From Streptomyces althioticus (GTDB lineage Bacteria > Actinomycetota > Actinomycetes > Streptomycetales > Streptomycetaceae): 64,000 bases of DNA. The notes beneath the pieces were generated by a model. The model did no database searches. It saw only the letters and a list, made by a program, of their open reading frames with translations, and was not told where the DNA came from. Positions 1-8,987 of this stretch are shown piece by piece. The number at the start of each line of letters is the position of its first letter. The first letter of the stretch is position 1. The stretch lies in the NCBI GenBank assembly GCA_014649355.1, contig BMSW01000016.1, forward strand, positions 113,004-177,003, in the 5' to 3' direction. A program made the translations under genes and the position numbers.

Positions 1-1
1 C

Positions 2-1396
2 GCCGACTGGAACCTGCCCCGGCCCATCCAGTGCGGCTGGGTCTCCGTGCCGCTGGACTACGCCAAGCCGAACGGCAAGCAGATCAAGCTCGCCGTCGAC
101 CGCGTCGCGAACACCGGCACGTCGGCCGAACGGCAGGGCGCGCTGCTGTACAACCCGGGCGGCCCCGGCGGCTCCGGCCTGCGCTTCCCGGCCCGGGTCA
201 CCTCGAAGAACGCCGTCTGGGCCAACACCGCCAAGGCGTACGACTTCGTCGGCTTCGACCCGCGCGGCGTGGGGAAGTCCGCGCCCATCTCCTGCGGCGA
301 CCCGCAGGAGTTCGTGAAGGCGCCCAAGGCCGACCCGGTTCCGCGCACCGAGGCCGACAAGCGCGCACAGCGCAAGCTCGCCCGCGAGTACGCCGAGGGC
401 TGCCTCGAGCGCAGCGGCACCATGCTGCCGCACATGACCACCCCGAACACCGCCCGCGACCTCGACGTCATCCGTGCGGCACTCGGCGAGAAGAAGCTCA
501 ACTACCTGGGCGTTTCCTACGGCACCTACCTCGGCGCCGTCTACGCCACCCTGTTCCCCGGCCACGTGCGCCGCATGGTCGTGGACAGCGTGGTCAACCC
601 GTCCCGCCAGAAGATCTGGTACCAGGCCAACCTGGACCAGAACGTCGCCTTCGAGACCCGCTGGCAGGACTGGCAGGACTGGGTGGCGAAGAACGACGCC
701 GTCTACCACCTCGGCACCACCCGGGCCGCCGTCCAGCAGCAGTGGCTGAAGCTGCGCGCCGCCGCCGCGAAGCAGCCGTTCGGCGGAGTCGTCGGCCCCG
801 CCGAGCTGATCGGCTTCTTCCAGAGCGCCCCGTACTACGACTCCGCGTGGGCCCCGGTCGCCGAGGTGTTCAGCCAGGCCGCCGCGGGGAACACCCAGGC
901 GGTGGTCGACGCCGCCGCCCCGGACCTGTCCGACACGGCGGGCAACGCGGCCGCGGAGAACGGCAACGCCGTCTACAACGCGGTCGAGTGCACCGACGCC
1001 AAGTGGCCCACCGACTGGCGCACCTGGGACCGGGACACCACCCGGCTGCACCGTGACCACCCGTTCCTGACCTGGGCCAACACGTGGATGAACCTGCCCT
1101 GCGCCACCTGGCCGGTTCCCCAGCGCACCCCCGTCGACGTGAAGACCGGCAAGGGCCTGCCGCCCGTGCTGATCGTCCAGTCCGAGCGGGACGCGGCCAC
1201 CCCGTACGGCGGCGCCGTCGAACTGCACAAGCGGCTCAAGGGCTCCCGCCTGATCACCGAGCGGGACGCCGGCTCCCACGGCGTCACCGGGCTGGTCAAC
1301 CCGTGCGTCAACGACCGGGTCGACACCTACCTGCTCACCGGGAAGCTCGACCGCTCCGACGTGACCTGCGCCCCGCACGCCACGCCGAAGCCGTAA
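2..1396 (+). CDS. alpha/beta-hydrolase, tripeptidyl aminopeptidase (TAP) type, 5' truncated
   Basis: Only the C-terminal 464 residues are present; the reading frame is open from base 2 and the start lies outside the window. Family knowledge: secreted Streptomyces Tap/SlpD/SlpE-type peptidases remove N-terminal tripeptides. Seen: the oxyanion region (NPGGPGGSG, bases about 152-178), the nucleophile elbow GVSYGTYLG (about 509-535), and a C-terminal TAP-like domain with the acid/base residues expected in SERDAATPYG (about 1181-1210) and AGSHGVTG (about 1268-1291). A signal peptide would be in the missing part. A strong hairpin follows. Exact substrate is not predictable. Confidence 0.88.
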   Translation, partial: ADWNLPRPIQCGWVSVPLDYAKPNGKQIKLAVDRVANTGTSAERQGALLYNPGGPGGSGLRFPARVTSKNAVWANTAKAYDFVGFDPRGVGKSAPISCGDPQEFVKAPKADPVPRTEADKRAQRKLAREYAEGCLERSGTMLPHMTTPNTARDLDVIRAALGEKKLNYLGVSYGTYLGAVYATLFPGHVRRMVVDSVVNPSRQKIWYQANLDQNVAFETRWQDWQDWVAKNDAVYHLGTTRAAVQQQWLKLRAAAAKQPFGGVVGPAELIGFFQSAPYYDSAWAPVAEVFSQAAAGNTQAVVDAAAPDLSDTAGNAAAENGNAVYNAVECTDAKWPTDWRTWDRDTTRLHRDHPFLTWANTWMNLPCATWPVPQRTPVDVKTGKGLPPVLIVQSERDAATPYGGAVELHKRLKGSRLITERDAGSHGVTGLVNPCVNDRVDTYLLTGKLDRSDVTCAPHATPKP

Positions 1397-1406
1397 GCGC
1401 ACGACC

Positions 1407-1443
1407 GTGAGGGGCGGCCGGGAACACCCCGGCCGCCCCTCAC
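1407..1443. terminator. bidirectional hairpin between convergent genes
   Basis: Perfect 16-bp inverted repeat (1407-1422 with 1428-1443) around a 5-nt loop. It sits between the convergent stop codons of the peptidase gene (1396) and the acyltransferase gene (1460). There is no T-run, as is usual for Streptomyces terminators. Confidence 0.8.
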
Positions 1444-1459
1444 TCGTGTCCGGCGAGGC

Positions 1460-2191
1460 TCACCGCGACGGCGTGCGCGACGCCCGCCGCTTTTCCTCCG
1501 CCTTGCGTTCGGCCTCCGCGGCCTTCACGTCGGCCGCGTACCGGTCGACGTACTCCTGCTCGGAGAGGGAGAGGATGGCGTACATGATCTCGTCGGTGAC
1601 GGCCCGCAGGACCGCCTTCTCGTTCTCCATGCCCTGGTAGCGCGAGAAGTCCAGCGGCTCGCCGAAGCGGATCACCACCGGGTGGATGCGGGGGATCTTC
1701 CGGCCGGGCGGCTGCGCCTCGAACGTGCCGATCATCGCGCAGGGCACCACCGGGACGCCCGCCTTGAGGGCCATCACCGCCACGCCGACCTTGCCCTTGT
1801 AGAGACGGCCGTCGTGCGAGCGGGTGCCCTCCGGGTAGATGCCGAGCAGTTCCCCCTTGCTCAGCACCCCGAGCCCTTCGCGGATCGCCGCCTGCCCGGC
1901 GTCCTTGCCGGAGCGGTCGACGGGGATCTGTCCGGCGCTGTGGAAGAAGAACGCCGTCAGCCGCCCCTTGAGGCCCGGCCCGGTGAAGTACTCGGCCTTG
2001 GCGAGGAAGGTGATGCGGCGCTTCAGCACGGCCGGCATCAGGAAGTGGTCCGAGAACGACAGGTGGTTCCCCGCCACGATCGCGGCGCCGGAGGACGGGA
2101 CATGCGCCAGGCCCTCGATCCGCGGCCGGAAGACCAGTCTGAGCAGCGGGCCCAACAACACGTATTTGAGCAGGTAGTAGAACAAAAGCAC
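1460..2191 (-). CDS. lysophospholipid acyltransferase (PlsC family)
   Basis: 243 residues. Family role: transfers an acyl group to 1-acylglycerol-3-phosphate or a similar lysolipid at the membrane. Seen: hydrophobic N-terminus (residues about 1-20), HX4D block NHLSFSDH (about 42-49), EGTR block YPEGTRSHDG (about 120-129), and block IV GVPVVPCAMIGT (about 145-156). The C-terminus is charged and helical. The chosen start is GTG at 2191, but GAGGAG lies almost against it; a TTG two codons downstream would have better spacing. Substrate position and head group cannot be decided. Confidence 0.85.
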   Translation of the reverse strand: MLLFYYLLKYVLLGPLLRLVFRPRIEGLAHVPSSGAAIVAGNHLSFSDHFLMPAVLKRRITFLAKAEYFTGPGLKGRLTAFFFHSAGQIPVDRSGKDAGQAAIREGLGVLSKGELLGIYPEGTRSHDGRLYKGKVGVAVMALKAGVPVVPCAMIGTFEAQPPGRKIPRIHPVVIRFGEPLDFSRYQGMENEKAVLRAVTDEIMYAILSLSEQEYVDRYAADVKAAEAERKAEEKRRASRTPSR

Positions 2192-2369
2192 GCTCCTCGA
2201 CTCTGGGAAACGACGGGATCGCCGCGTTCCAGCAGGTCATCCGGCACGTCGTGAACTGCCAGTCTAGGACCGGGTGACGGGCCGGGCACCAGGTTCGACG
2301 GGAACCGGAACCCATCGCCCCGGACAGCCGCCCGCACATCACCGCGGCCCCCGCCCGCGCACCGGCCGG

Positions 2370-2375
2370 TACGCT
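2370..2375 (+). promoter_or_regulatory. -10 hexamer of a probable leaderless promoter
   Basis: TACGCT lies 7 nt before the ATG at 2383 and there is no purine-rich ribosome binding site, so transcription probably starts at or next to the start codon. Confidence 0.5.
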
Positions 2376-2382
2376 CGACGGC

Positions 2383-2838
2383 ATGCGGATCTCCGTCTCC
2401 TCCGACATGGACGAACCGGTCGCCCGCGCGCTGGTCGACGCCCTGCGCGAGCGCGGCCACGAGGTGCGCGCGCACGGCGCGCTGAGCCCCGGGGACGACC
2501 CGCGGTGGGCCGTCTGCTCCGCGGCCGCCGCCCGCGACGTCGCCGAAGGAAGGGCCGACCAGGCGGTGGTGTGCTGCTGGACCGGGACCGGGGCGTCGAT
2601 CGCCGCCAACAAGGTGCCCGGCGCCCGGGCCGCCCTGTGCACCGACGCGTACACCGCCGACGGCGCCCGCCGCTGGAACGACGCCAACGTGCTGGCGCTG
2701 AGCCTGCGGCTCACCTCGGTCCCGCTGCTCCACGAGATCCTCGACGCCTGGTTCGCCGGCCGGCCCAGCGCCGACCCCGAGGACCGGGCCAACGTGGAGC
2801 ACACCACCCGGCTGGACGGCGGGCGCACCGGAGCCTGA
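2383..2838 (+). CDS. RpiB/LacA/LacB-family sugar-phosphate isomerase
   Basis: 151 residues, the usual family size. Family role: aldose-ketose isomerisation of phosphosugars such as ribose 5-phosphate. Seen: the conserved cysteine in VVCCWTGTG (about residues 64-72), then SIAANKVPGARAALC and WNDANVLALSLR, the phosphate-binding and dimer regions. Divergent from the acyltransferase gene, with 191 bp between them. Whether ribose, allose or another sugar phosphate is the substrate is open. Start chosen because a -10 box lies just upstream; no Shine-Dalgarno sequence is visible. Confidence 0.82.
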   Translation: MRISVSSDMDEPVARALVDALRERGHEVRAHGALSPGDDPRWAVCSAAAARDVAEGRADQAVVCCWTGTGASIAANKVPGARAALCTDAYTADGARRWNDANVLALSLRLTSVPLLHEILDAWFAGRPSADPEDRANVEHTTRLDGGRTGA

Positions 2839-2886
2839 CGGAAGGCGGCGCGCCTTCACCCGTCCCGACGGCGGGCACACCGCAGC

Positions 2887-2978
2887 CTGACGTCCGGGCC
2901 CCTCACTGTCTGACGTCCGGGCCCTTCACAGCCTGACGACCGGGCCTGTCACAGCCTGACGCCCGGGCCCGTCACAGC
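2887..2978. repeat. four tandem copies of a 23-bp minisatellite
   Basis: Units begin at 2887, 2910, 2933 and 2956, each of the form CTGACGNCCGGGCCNNTCAC plus three bases. The last unit runs over the final bases, including the stop codon, of the phosphatase gene that ends at 2972. Confidence 0.85.
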
Positions 2979-4201
2979 CGTACGACGACCAGCGCCGTGT
3001 CGTCCGTGGCGCCGCCCGGCGGCAGCAGTTCCCGCAGCACCGTGTCCGCCAGCGGCTCCGGGTCCAGCGCGCGGTGGTGGCGCAGGGACTCCGCCAGCCG
3101 CCGCAGCCCGACGTCGATGTCCTCCCGCCGCCGCTCGATCAGCCCGTCGGTGTAGAGCGCGAGGATCGCCCCCGGCTCGAAGACCGTGGACGCCTGCGGC
3201 CGCGGCCGCGGCTCCGGACGGGCGTCCAGCGGCGGGTCCGTCGCCCGGTCGAGGAACTCCACCCGCCCGTCGCCGTGCAGCAGCACCGGAGGCGGATGGC
3301 CGGCGCTGCTGTAGGTGATGACGTGCCGGTCGAAGTCGATGAACGTGGTCACGACCGTCGCGGACTCGGCGCCGTCCACCACGTTCGCGTACCGGCCGAG
3401 CACGTTCAGCGCCTGGGCCGGCCCGTCCGCCACCCGGGACGCCGCGCTCAGCGCGCTGCGCAGCTGGCCCATGACCCCGGCCGCCTCCAGACCGTGCCCC
3501 ACCACGTCGCCCACCGACACGCCGATGCGGTGGCCGCCCACCAGATCGACCAGGTCGTACCAGTCACCGCACACGTTCAGCGCGCCCACCGCCGGCCGGT
3601 AGCGCACCGCCGCCCTGCGGTGGCCGACCTGCCGGTGCGCCGGCAGCATCGCCTTCTGCAGCACCAGGGCCACCTCACGCTCCCGGGCGTGCGCCTCGCG
3701 CAGCCGGTTGTTGAGCTCCTGCAGCTCACGGGCGCGCGTGTACAGCTCCGCCTCCAGCACCCGTCCCGCCGTGTCGCCGTCGAGCCCCCGGGCCCGCACG
3801 AACTCGGTGACCTCCTCGACCCGGTGCACGATCAGCCGCACCCGGCCGTCCGGTCCGAGGACCGGGCTGTTCACCGGCGACCAGTAGTGCTCGTGCCAGT
3901 TCCCCGAGTTCTCGGGGGACTCGACGTCGTAGCGCTGCAGGGCCATCGCGTCCCGTTCGCCGGTGGCCAGCACCCGCAGCAGCGAGGCCCGCAAATGGTG
4001 CGAGTGCCTCGAGGCGGGGGAGTTCAGCGACTCCGGGAACACGTCGAACACGTGACGGCCCAGCAGGGAAGCGCGGGGACGCCCGGTGCCGCGCACGTAC
4101 GCGTCGTTGACGTCGGCGAACACCAGGTCCGGGGTCAGCAGCGCCACCATGCCCGGGAGCGCCCGGTACACCGCCTCGAAGTCGATCGTCGTGTCTGCCA
4201 T
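2972..4201 (-). CDS. PAS-SpoIIE (PP2C-type) serine phosphatase
   Basis: 409 residues. An N-terminal PAS domain (about 5-125, beginning VYRALPGMVALLTPD) is joined by a coiled coil (about 140-180) to a SpoIIE/PP2C catalytic domain (about 185-405). The metal-binding aspartates lie in CGDWYDLVDL and GDVVGHGLEA, with DDTALVVVRL at the end. Family role: dephosphorylates anti-sigma-factor antagonists in RsbU/SpoIIE-type partner switching. It starts 9 nt after the stop of the larger phosphatase gene, so the two are probably co-transcribed. There is no RsbV/RsbW gene next to it, so its partner is unknown. Confidence 0.9.
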   Translation of the reverse strand: MADTTIDFEAVYRALPGMVALLTPDLVFADVNDAYVRGTGRPRASLLGRHVFDVFPESLNSPASRHSHHLRASLLRVLATGERDAMALQRYDVESPENSGNWHEHYWSPVNSPVLGPDGRVRLIVHRVEEVTEFVRARGLDGDTAGRVLEAELYTRARELQELNNRLREAHAREREVALVLQKAMLPAHRQVGHRRAAVRYRPAVGALNVCGDWYDLVDLVGGHRIGVSVGDVVGHGLEAAGVMGQLRSALSAASRVADGPAQALNVLGRYANVVDGAESATVVTTFIDFDRHVITYSSAGHPPPVLLHGDGRVEFLDRATDPPLDARPEPRPRPQASTVFEPGAILALYTDGLIERRREDIDVGLRRLAESLRHHRALDPEPLADTVLRELLPPGGATDDTALVVVRL

Positions 4202-4210
4202 GGCCCCGCC

Positions 4211-6739
4211 TCACTCCGGGGACGCGGTCAGCGGCTGCTCCGCCCAGATGATCTTCCCGTCGGGCACGAACCGCGTGCCCCAGCGCTCCGCGAGCTGCGA
4301 CACCAGCAGCAGCCCCCGGCCGCCCTCGTCCATCGCGCGCGGATGCCGCAGATGGGGGGCGCTCGCTCCGCCGTCGAGCACCTCGCACACCAGCGTCCGC
4401 TCCCGGATCAGCCGCAACCGCACCCGCCCGGAGGCGTGCCGGATCGCGTTCGTCACCAGCTCGCTCACCAGCAGCTCCGTGGTGAACTTCAGCTCCTCGT
4501 CGAGGCCCCAGCGGGAGAGCTGGTCCTGGGCGGTCCTGCGGGCGTCCGCCACCACCGCCGGGTCCGGCGGCAGGTCCCACGCCGCGATCTGCTCCGGCGC
4601 GAGGCGCCTGGTCCGCGCCATCAGCAGCGCCACGTCGTCCTCCGGACGGGACGGGACCAACGTGTCGACCACCGCCTGGCAGCTGGGCCGCAGTTCGCGC
4701 TCCGTGTCCTCCAGGGCCCGCCGCAGCCGCTCCCGTCCCGCCTCCTCCGTGCCGCCGTCGCCGTGCGCCAGCAGCCCGTCCGTGTGCAGCACCAGCGTGC
4801 TGCCCTCGTCCAGCGACAGCTCCACCGCCTCGAACGGCGGACCGCCCACCCCGAGGGCGGGCCCCTGCGGCAGGTCCACGAAGCCGACCGTGCCGTCCGG
4901 CGCCACCACCGCGGGCGCCGGATGCCCCGCGGCGGCCATCGTGCACCGCCCGTCCGCCGGGTCGTACACCACGTACACGCAGGCGGAGCCGACCGAGTTG
5001 CCCTGCCTGACCCCGCCCTCCCCGTCGTCGTCCCCCTCCCCGTCGCCGTCGTCCCGGGCCGAGCGGAGGGCCAGGTCGTCCAGGTGCGCCAGTACCTCCT
5101 CGGGCGGCAGGTCGATCGCGGCGAGCGTTCGGACCGCCGTGCGCAGCCGCCCCATGGCCGCGGCGGCGTCGATGCCGTGCCCCGGCACCTCCCCGACCAC
5201 CAGCGCGACCCGGGCGCCGGACAGCGGGATCAGGTCGTACCAGTCGCCGCCCAGGCCGGTCAGCTCGTCGGCGGGCCGGTAGCAGACGGCCACCTCGACG
5301 GCGTCCTGGTCGGGCAGGCGGCGGGGCAGCAGACTGCGCTGGAGCACCAGCGTGGCGTCCCGTTCGCGGGTGTAGCGGCGGGCGTTGTCCACGCAGACGG
5401 CGGCGCGCGAGACCAGGTCCTCGGCCAGGTGCAGGTCGTCCGCGTCGAAGGGGCTCTGACGGCGGCGGAAGAACGTGGTGAGGCCCAGGGTGACACCGCG
5501 CGCCCGGATCGGGACGATCATCACGCTCTGCAGACCCAGCTCCAGAAAGGTGGACTCCCGGCCCTCCGGCGCGTCCGCGGCCCATTCCACCGCCAGCGGG
5601 TCGAGCTGCTCCTGCCGCCAGGACCGCCCCGTGGTCAGGCACCGTACGGGAGGGGAGTCCGCCAGGTAGGCGACGACCGAGCCGCTGTCCACGGACGTCC
5701 GCGGCAGATCCTCGTACAGGGACCGGTGGCCGGCGCGGCGCAGGGGCACACGCCCGGATCCGGCGGGCGGCGGGACCGGCTCGGCGCCCCGCAGCACCGT
5801 CTCCATCAGGTCCACGGTGACGAAGTCGGCGAGGCCGGGCACGGCGATGTCCGCCAGCTCCTGCGCCGTGGTCGTCACGTCGAGGGTGCGGCCGATGTAC
5901 CGGCCTGCCCGGTCGAGCAGGGCGAGGCGCTGCCGGGCGCGGTGCCGGTCGGTGACGTCCACGACGGTGTAGTACACGCCCGTCGGCTCGCCCCGGTCGT
6001 CCTCGAGGCGGGTGAACGACAGCATGTGCGCGGTCTCCCGCAGCGGCGCCGAGCGCACCTGGCCGACGTACTCGTAGCCGACCACCTGCTCGCCGGTCCG
6101 CAGCACGTGCCGCATCCGCTCCTCGACGGCCTCGCTGTCCATGCCCGGCTGGACGTCGGCGACCCGCAGCCCCACACGGCTCCGGCCCGGGCCGCCGCCC
6201 CACTGCTCCAGGGCGGCGTTGGACCACACGTAGCGCAGATCCGTGTCCAGGATGGCGATGCCGATGGGATTGCCGACGACGATCTGCTCCAGCACGCCGC
6301 GGCTCATGTCCCAGCCCCGCGCGCCGTCCTCCAGCTCCGACAGCAGTACCAGCACCGCCGAGCGCCCCTGCGGCGCGGTGGTCGGGGCGACCCGTACCGA
6401 CACCGGCACCGGCCGGCCGTCCCGGTGGAGGGCCGTCATCAGCCCCGTCCAGTCACCGCCGGTGCGGCACCGGTCGAACAGGTCCTCCATCCGCTCGGCG
6501 TCCTCGGCCTCCAGCAGGTCGGCGAACTTCCGCCCCACCGCCTCTTCCGCGCGATGGCCCAGCAGCCGCTCCGCGTGCACCGTCCAGCCCGCCACCAGAC
6601 CGTGCGGGTCCAGCAGCAGCGGCGCGGCGTCGGCCACGTCGAACCCCTGCCGGGCTCCTCCCTGCTCCTTGTGTCCGCCCACGGACGGCCTCTCTGTCGC
6701 TGAGAGTGTTCTGTCACCTTTGTCCCCGCTAGACCCCAT
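4211..6739 (-). CDS. PAS-PAS-GAF-SpoIIE-HATPase multidomain phosphatase/kinase
   Basis: 842 residues. Order: PAS (about 30-125), PAS (about 135-255), GAF (about 270-440), SpoIIE phosphatase (about 455-700, metal ligands in GGDWYDLIPL and GEVPGHGIDA), and an RsbW-like HATPase (about 715-842, with VSELVTNAIRHA and DEGGRGLLLV). Having both phosphatase and anti-sigma kinase modules in one chain suggests one protein can drive both directions of an antagonist switch (inference). Start ATG at 6739 is preceded by GGGGTGAAG; longer open frames upstream are out of keeping with the family. The smaller PAS-SpoIIE gene lies 9 nt downstream. Confidence 0.9.
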   Translation of the reverse strand: MGSSGDKGDRTLSATERPSVGGHKEQGGARQGFDVADAAPLLLDPHGLVAGWTVHAERLLGHRAEEAVGRKFADLLEAEDAERMEDLFDRCRTGGDWTGLMTALHRDGRPVPVSVRVAPTTAPQGRSAVLVLLSELEDGARGWDMSRGVLEQIVVGNPIGIAILDTDLRYVWSNAALEQWGGGPGRSRVGLRVADVQPGMDSEAVEERMRHVLRTGEQVVGYEYVGQVRSAPLRETAHMLSFTRLEDDRGEPTGVYYTVVDVTDRHRARQRLALLDRAGRYIGRTLDVTTTAQELADIAVPGLADFVTVDLMETVLRGAEPVPPPAGSGRVPLRRAGHRSLYEDLPRTSVDSGSVVAYLADSPPVRCLTTGRSWRQEQLDPLAVEWAADAPEGRESTFLELGLQSVMIVPIRARGVTLGLTTFFRRRQSPFDADDLHLAEDLVSRAAVCVDNARRYTRERDATLVLQRSLLPRRLPDQDAVEVAVCYRPADELTGLGGDWYDLIPLSGARVALVVGEVPGHGIDAAAAMGRLRTAVRTLAAIDLPPEEVLAHLDDLALRSARDDGDGEGDDDGEGGVRQGNSVGSACVYVVYDPADGRCTMAAAGHPAPAVVAPDGTVGFVDLPQGPALGVGGPPFEAVELSLDEGSTLVLHTDGLLAHGDGGTEEAGRERLRRALEDTERELRPSCQAVVDTLVPSRPEDDVALLMARTRRLAPEQIAAWDLPPDPAVVADARRTAQDQLSRWGLDEELKFTTELLVSELVTNAIRHASGRVRLRLIRERTLVCEVLDGGASAPHLRHPRAMDEGGRGLLLVSQLAERWGTRFVPDGKIIWAEQPLTASPE

Positions 6740-6826
6740 CTTCACCCCGATGACCGGCCCGGGGCTTCCCGGAGGTGGGCCACCGGTGCACCGAGCCCGT
6801 CGTCCGACCCGCGCCCGGACACGCCG

Positions 6827-6860
6827 ACGCCCCCGCCGGGGGAGGACCGGCGGGGGCGTC
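6827..6860 (-). terminator. hairpin downstream of rocD
   Basis: A 12-bp stem (6827-6838 with 6849-6860) starts 10 bases beyond the rocD stop codon. It lies between rocD and the start of the SpoIIE gene transcribed in the same direction. Confidence 0.75.
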
Positions 6861-6870
6861 GGGCGGACGG

Positions 6871-8097
6871 TCAGACCTGGCGGCTGAGCACCTTCTCCAG
6901 GGTGCGCAGCGCCTCGCGCAGCTCGTCCGCGGTGACGGTCAGCGGCGGCGCAAGCCGGACGGTCGAGCCGTGCGTGTCCTTCACGAGGATGCCCTCGCGC
7001 ATCAGACGCTCGCTGACCTCCCGCCCGGTGCCGAGCGCCGGGTCGACGTCGACGCCCGCCCACAGGCCGCGGCTGCGGAACCCGGTGACGCCCTTGCCGA
7101 CCAGCGCCTCCAGGCCCTCCCGCAGCACCACGCCCAGTTCGGCCGCGCGCCGCTGGAACTCGCCCGTCTCCAGCAGCTCCACCACGGCCGTGCCCACGGC
7201 GGCCGCCAGCGGGTTCCCGCCGAACGTCGACCCGTGTTCACCCGGGTGGAGCACCTGGAGCACCTCGCGCCGGGCCGCCACCGCCGACACCGGGACGATC
7301 CCGCCGCCCAGCGCCTTGCCGAGCAGCACCACGTCCGGCACCACCGACTCGTGCTCCACAGCCAGGGTGCGCCCGGTGCGGCCGAGCCCCGACTGGATCT
7401 CGTCCGCGACGAACAGGCACCCGGCGCGCCGGGTCAGCTCCCGCACCCCGGCCAGATAACCGTCGTCCGGGATCACCACGCCCGCCTCGCCCTGGATCGG
7501 CTCGATCAGCACCGCCGCCGTCGTCTCGTCGACCGCCTCCTCCAGAGCCGCGAGGTCGTTGTACGGCACCACCCGGAACCCCGGCGTGAAGGGGCCGAAC
7601 CCGGCGCGGGCCGTATCGTCCGTGGAGAAGCTGACGATCGTCGTCGTCCGGCCGTGGAAGTTGTCCGCCGCCACCACGATCGTCGCGCGGTCCGCGGGGA
7701 CGCCCTTCACGTCGTAGGCCCACTTGCGGGCCACCTTGATGCCGCTCTCCACCGCCTCCGCGCCGGTGTTCATGGGCAGCACCATGTCCAGGCCGGTCAG
7801 CGCGGCCAGCCGCTCCGCGAACTCGGCCAGCCGGTCGTTGTGGAAGGCGCGCGAGGTCAGGGTGAGCCGGTCCAGCTGGCGGTGCGCCGCCTCGATCAGC
7901 GCGGGGTGCCGGTGGCCGAAGTTGAGCGCCGAGTAGCCGGCCAGCATGTCCAGGTACTTCCGGCCCTCCACGTCCTCCACCCAGGCGCCCTCCGCGCGGG
8001 CGACGACCACGGGCAGCGGATGGTAGTTGTGCGCGAGGACCGGCTCCTCCGCCGCGATCAGCTCGGCGGACGAACGCGTACGGGGGGCAGAGGTCAT
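6871..8097 (-). CDS. rocD: ornithine aminotransferase
   Basis: 408 residues; PLP fold-type I class III aminotransferase. Converts ornithine and 2-oxoglutarate to glutamate semialdehyde and glutamate. Seen: PLP-phosphate region NTGAEAVES, aspartate in FVADEIQSGLGRTG, and the Schiff-base lysine in LGKALGGGIVPVSAV. Start ATG at 8097 overlaps the upstream ddaH stop by ATGA (8094-8097), so the two are translationally coupled. With ddaH this forms a route from (methyl)arginine-derived compounds toward glutamate. Confidence 0.93.
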   Translation of the reverse strand: MTSAPRTRSSAELIAAEEPVLAHNYHPLPVVVARAEGAWVEDVEGRKYLDMLAGYSALNFGHRHPALIEAAHRQLDRLTLTSRAFHNDRLAEFAERLAALTGLDMVLPMNTGAEAVESGIKVARKWAYDVKGVPADRATIVVAADNFHGRTTTIVSFSTDDTARAGFGPFTPGFRVVPYNDLAALEEAVDETTAAVLIEPIQGEAGVVIPDDGYLAGVRELTRRAGCLFVADEIQSGLGRTGRTLAVEHESVVPDVVLLGKALGGGIVPVSAVAARREVLQVLHPGEHGSTFGGNPLAAAVGTAVVELLETGEFQRRAAELGVVLREGLEALVGKGVTGFRSRGLWAGVDVDPALGTGREVSERLMREGILVKDTHGSTVRLAPPLTVTADELREALRTLEKVLSRQV

Positions 8098-8906
8098 GAG
8101 CGGATCTCCTGAGTGCAGCACTTGATGCCCCCGCCGGCCTTGCGGAACTCGGACAGGTCGACGGGGACGGGGACGTAACCGCGGTCGGCGAGCCGGTCGG
8201 CGAGGGCCGTCGCCTCCGGCGGGATGAACACGTGACGGCCGTCCGAGACGGAGTTCAGGCCGAACGCCATGGCGTCCTCCCGGGTGGCGAGGACCGCGTC
8301 CGGGTACAGCCGCTCCAGCACCTCACGGCTGCCCGGCGAGAACGCCTCCGGGTAGTACGCGACGTTCTCCTCGTCCAGCACGAACAGCGCCGTGTCCAGG
8401 TGGTAGAAGTACGGGTCCACCAGGGTCAGGCCGATCACCGGCACCCCGAAGAACTCCTGCGCCTCCCGGTGCGCCTCCGGCGTGGTGCGGAAGCCGGTCC
8501 CGGCGAGGATCCAGCGACCGGCCGGCACCAGGTCGCCCTCGCCCTCGCACACCGACTCCGGGTGCTGGACGTCGAACCCGTGCGCCTTGAACCAGGCCGC
8601 GTACGGCACCGACTCCGGGCGCCGCTCCGGAGCGTGGAACTGCGAGCCGAACACGCGCCCGTCCACGACGACCGCCGCGTTCGCGGCGAACACCATGTCG
8701 GGCAGACCGGGCAGCGGTTTCACGGTCTCCACGGTATGGCCGTGGCGGCGGTAGGCGTCGACCAGCGACAGCCACTGCCGCCGGGCGAGTGAGACGTCGA
8801 CGGGACGGTCCGGACGCATCCAGGGATTGATCGCGTACCGCACGGCGAAGAATCTGGGTTCGCAGACGAGAAAGCGCCGTGGGCGCGCCACACGTGATTC
8901 GGGCAC
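8094..8906 (-). CDS. ddaH: dimethylargininase (DDAH, amidinotransferase fold)
   Basis: 270 residues. Hydrolyses N-omega-methylated arginine to citrulline and methylamine or dimethylamine. Seen: FLVCEPRFFAV and INPWM near the N-terminus, MVFAANAAVV, FRTTPEAHRE, the histidine region ISDGRHVFIPP-like (SDGRHVFIPP), and the C-terminal catalytic cysteine in GGGIKCCTQE. The start is GTG at 8906, placed 9 nt after GGAGG; no ATG fits. It leads a two-gene operon with rocD. Arginine deiminase-like activity on other guanidino compounds cannot be excluded. Confidence 0.88.
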   Translation of the reverse strand: MPESRVARPRRFLVCEPRFFAVRYAINPWMRPDRPVDVSLARRQWLSLVDAYRRHGHTVETVKPLPGLPDMVFAANAAVVVDGRVFGSQFHAPERRPESVPYAAWFKAHGFDVQHPESVCEGEGDLVPAGRWILAGTGFRTTPEAHREAQEFFGVPVIGLTLVDPYFYHLDTALFVLDEENVAYYPEAFSPGSREVLERLYPDAVLATREDAMAFGLNSVSDGRHVFIPPEATALADRLADRGYVPVPVDLSEFRKAGGGIKCCTQEIRS

Positions 8907-8987
8907 GAAGGGGTTCCTCCGCTTCACACGGTGTCGACTAGGGGTGACTCCACGGTAGGAACGCCGCCCGGCGGGCGACAAGCGACG

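Noticed and set aside
3074..6703. A 1209-codon open frame on the plus strand across the two SpoIIE genes
   Set aside because: It is antisense to two genes with complete domain signatures. Its His/Arg/Pro/Gln-rich composition is the usual shadow of GC-rich coding DNA.
6740..7063. N-terminal extension of the large SpoIIE protein to 7063
   Set aside because: The added residues are Arg/Gly/Pro-rich, overlap the rocD terminator and coding region, and lack family similarity. ATG at 6739 fits better.
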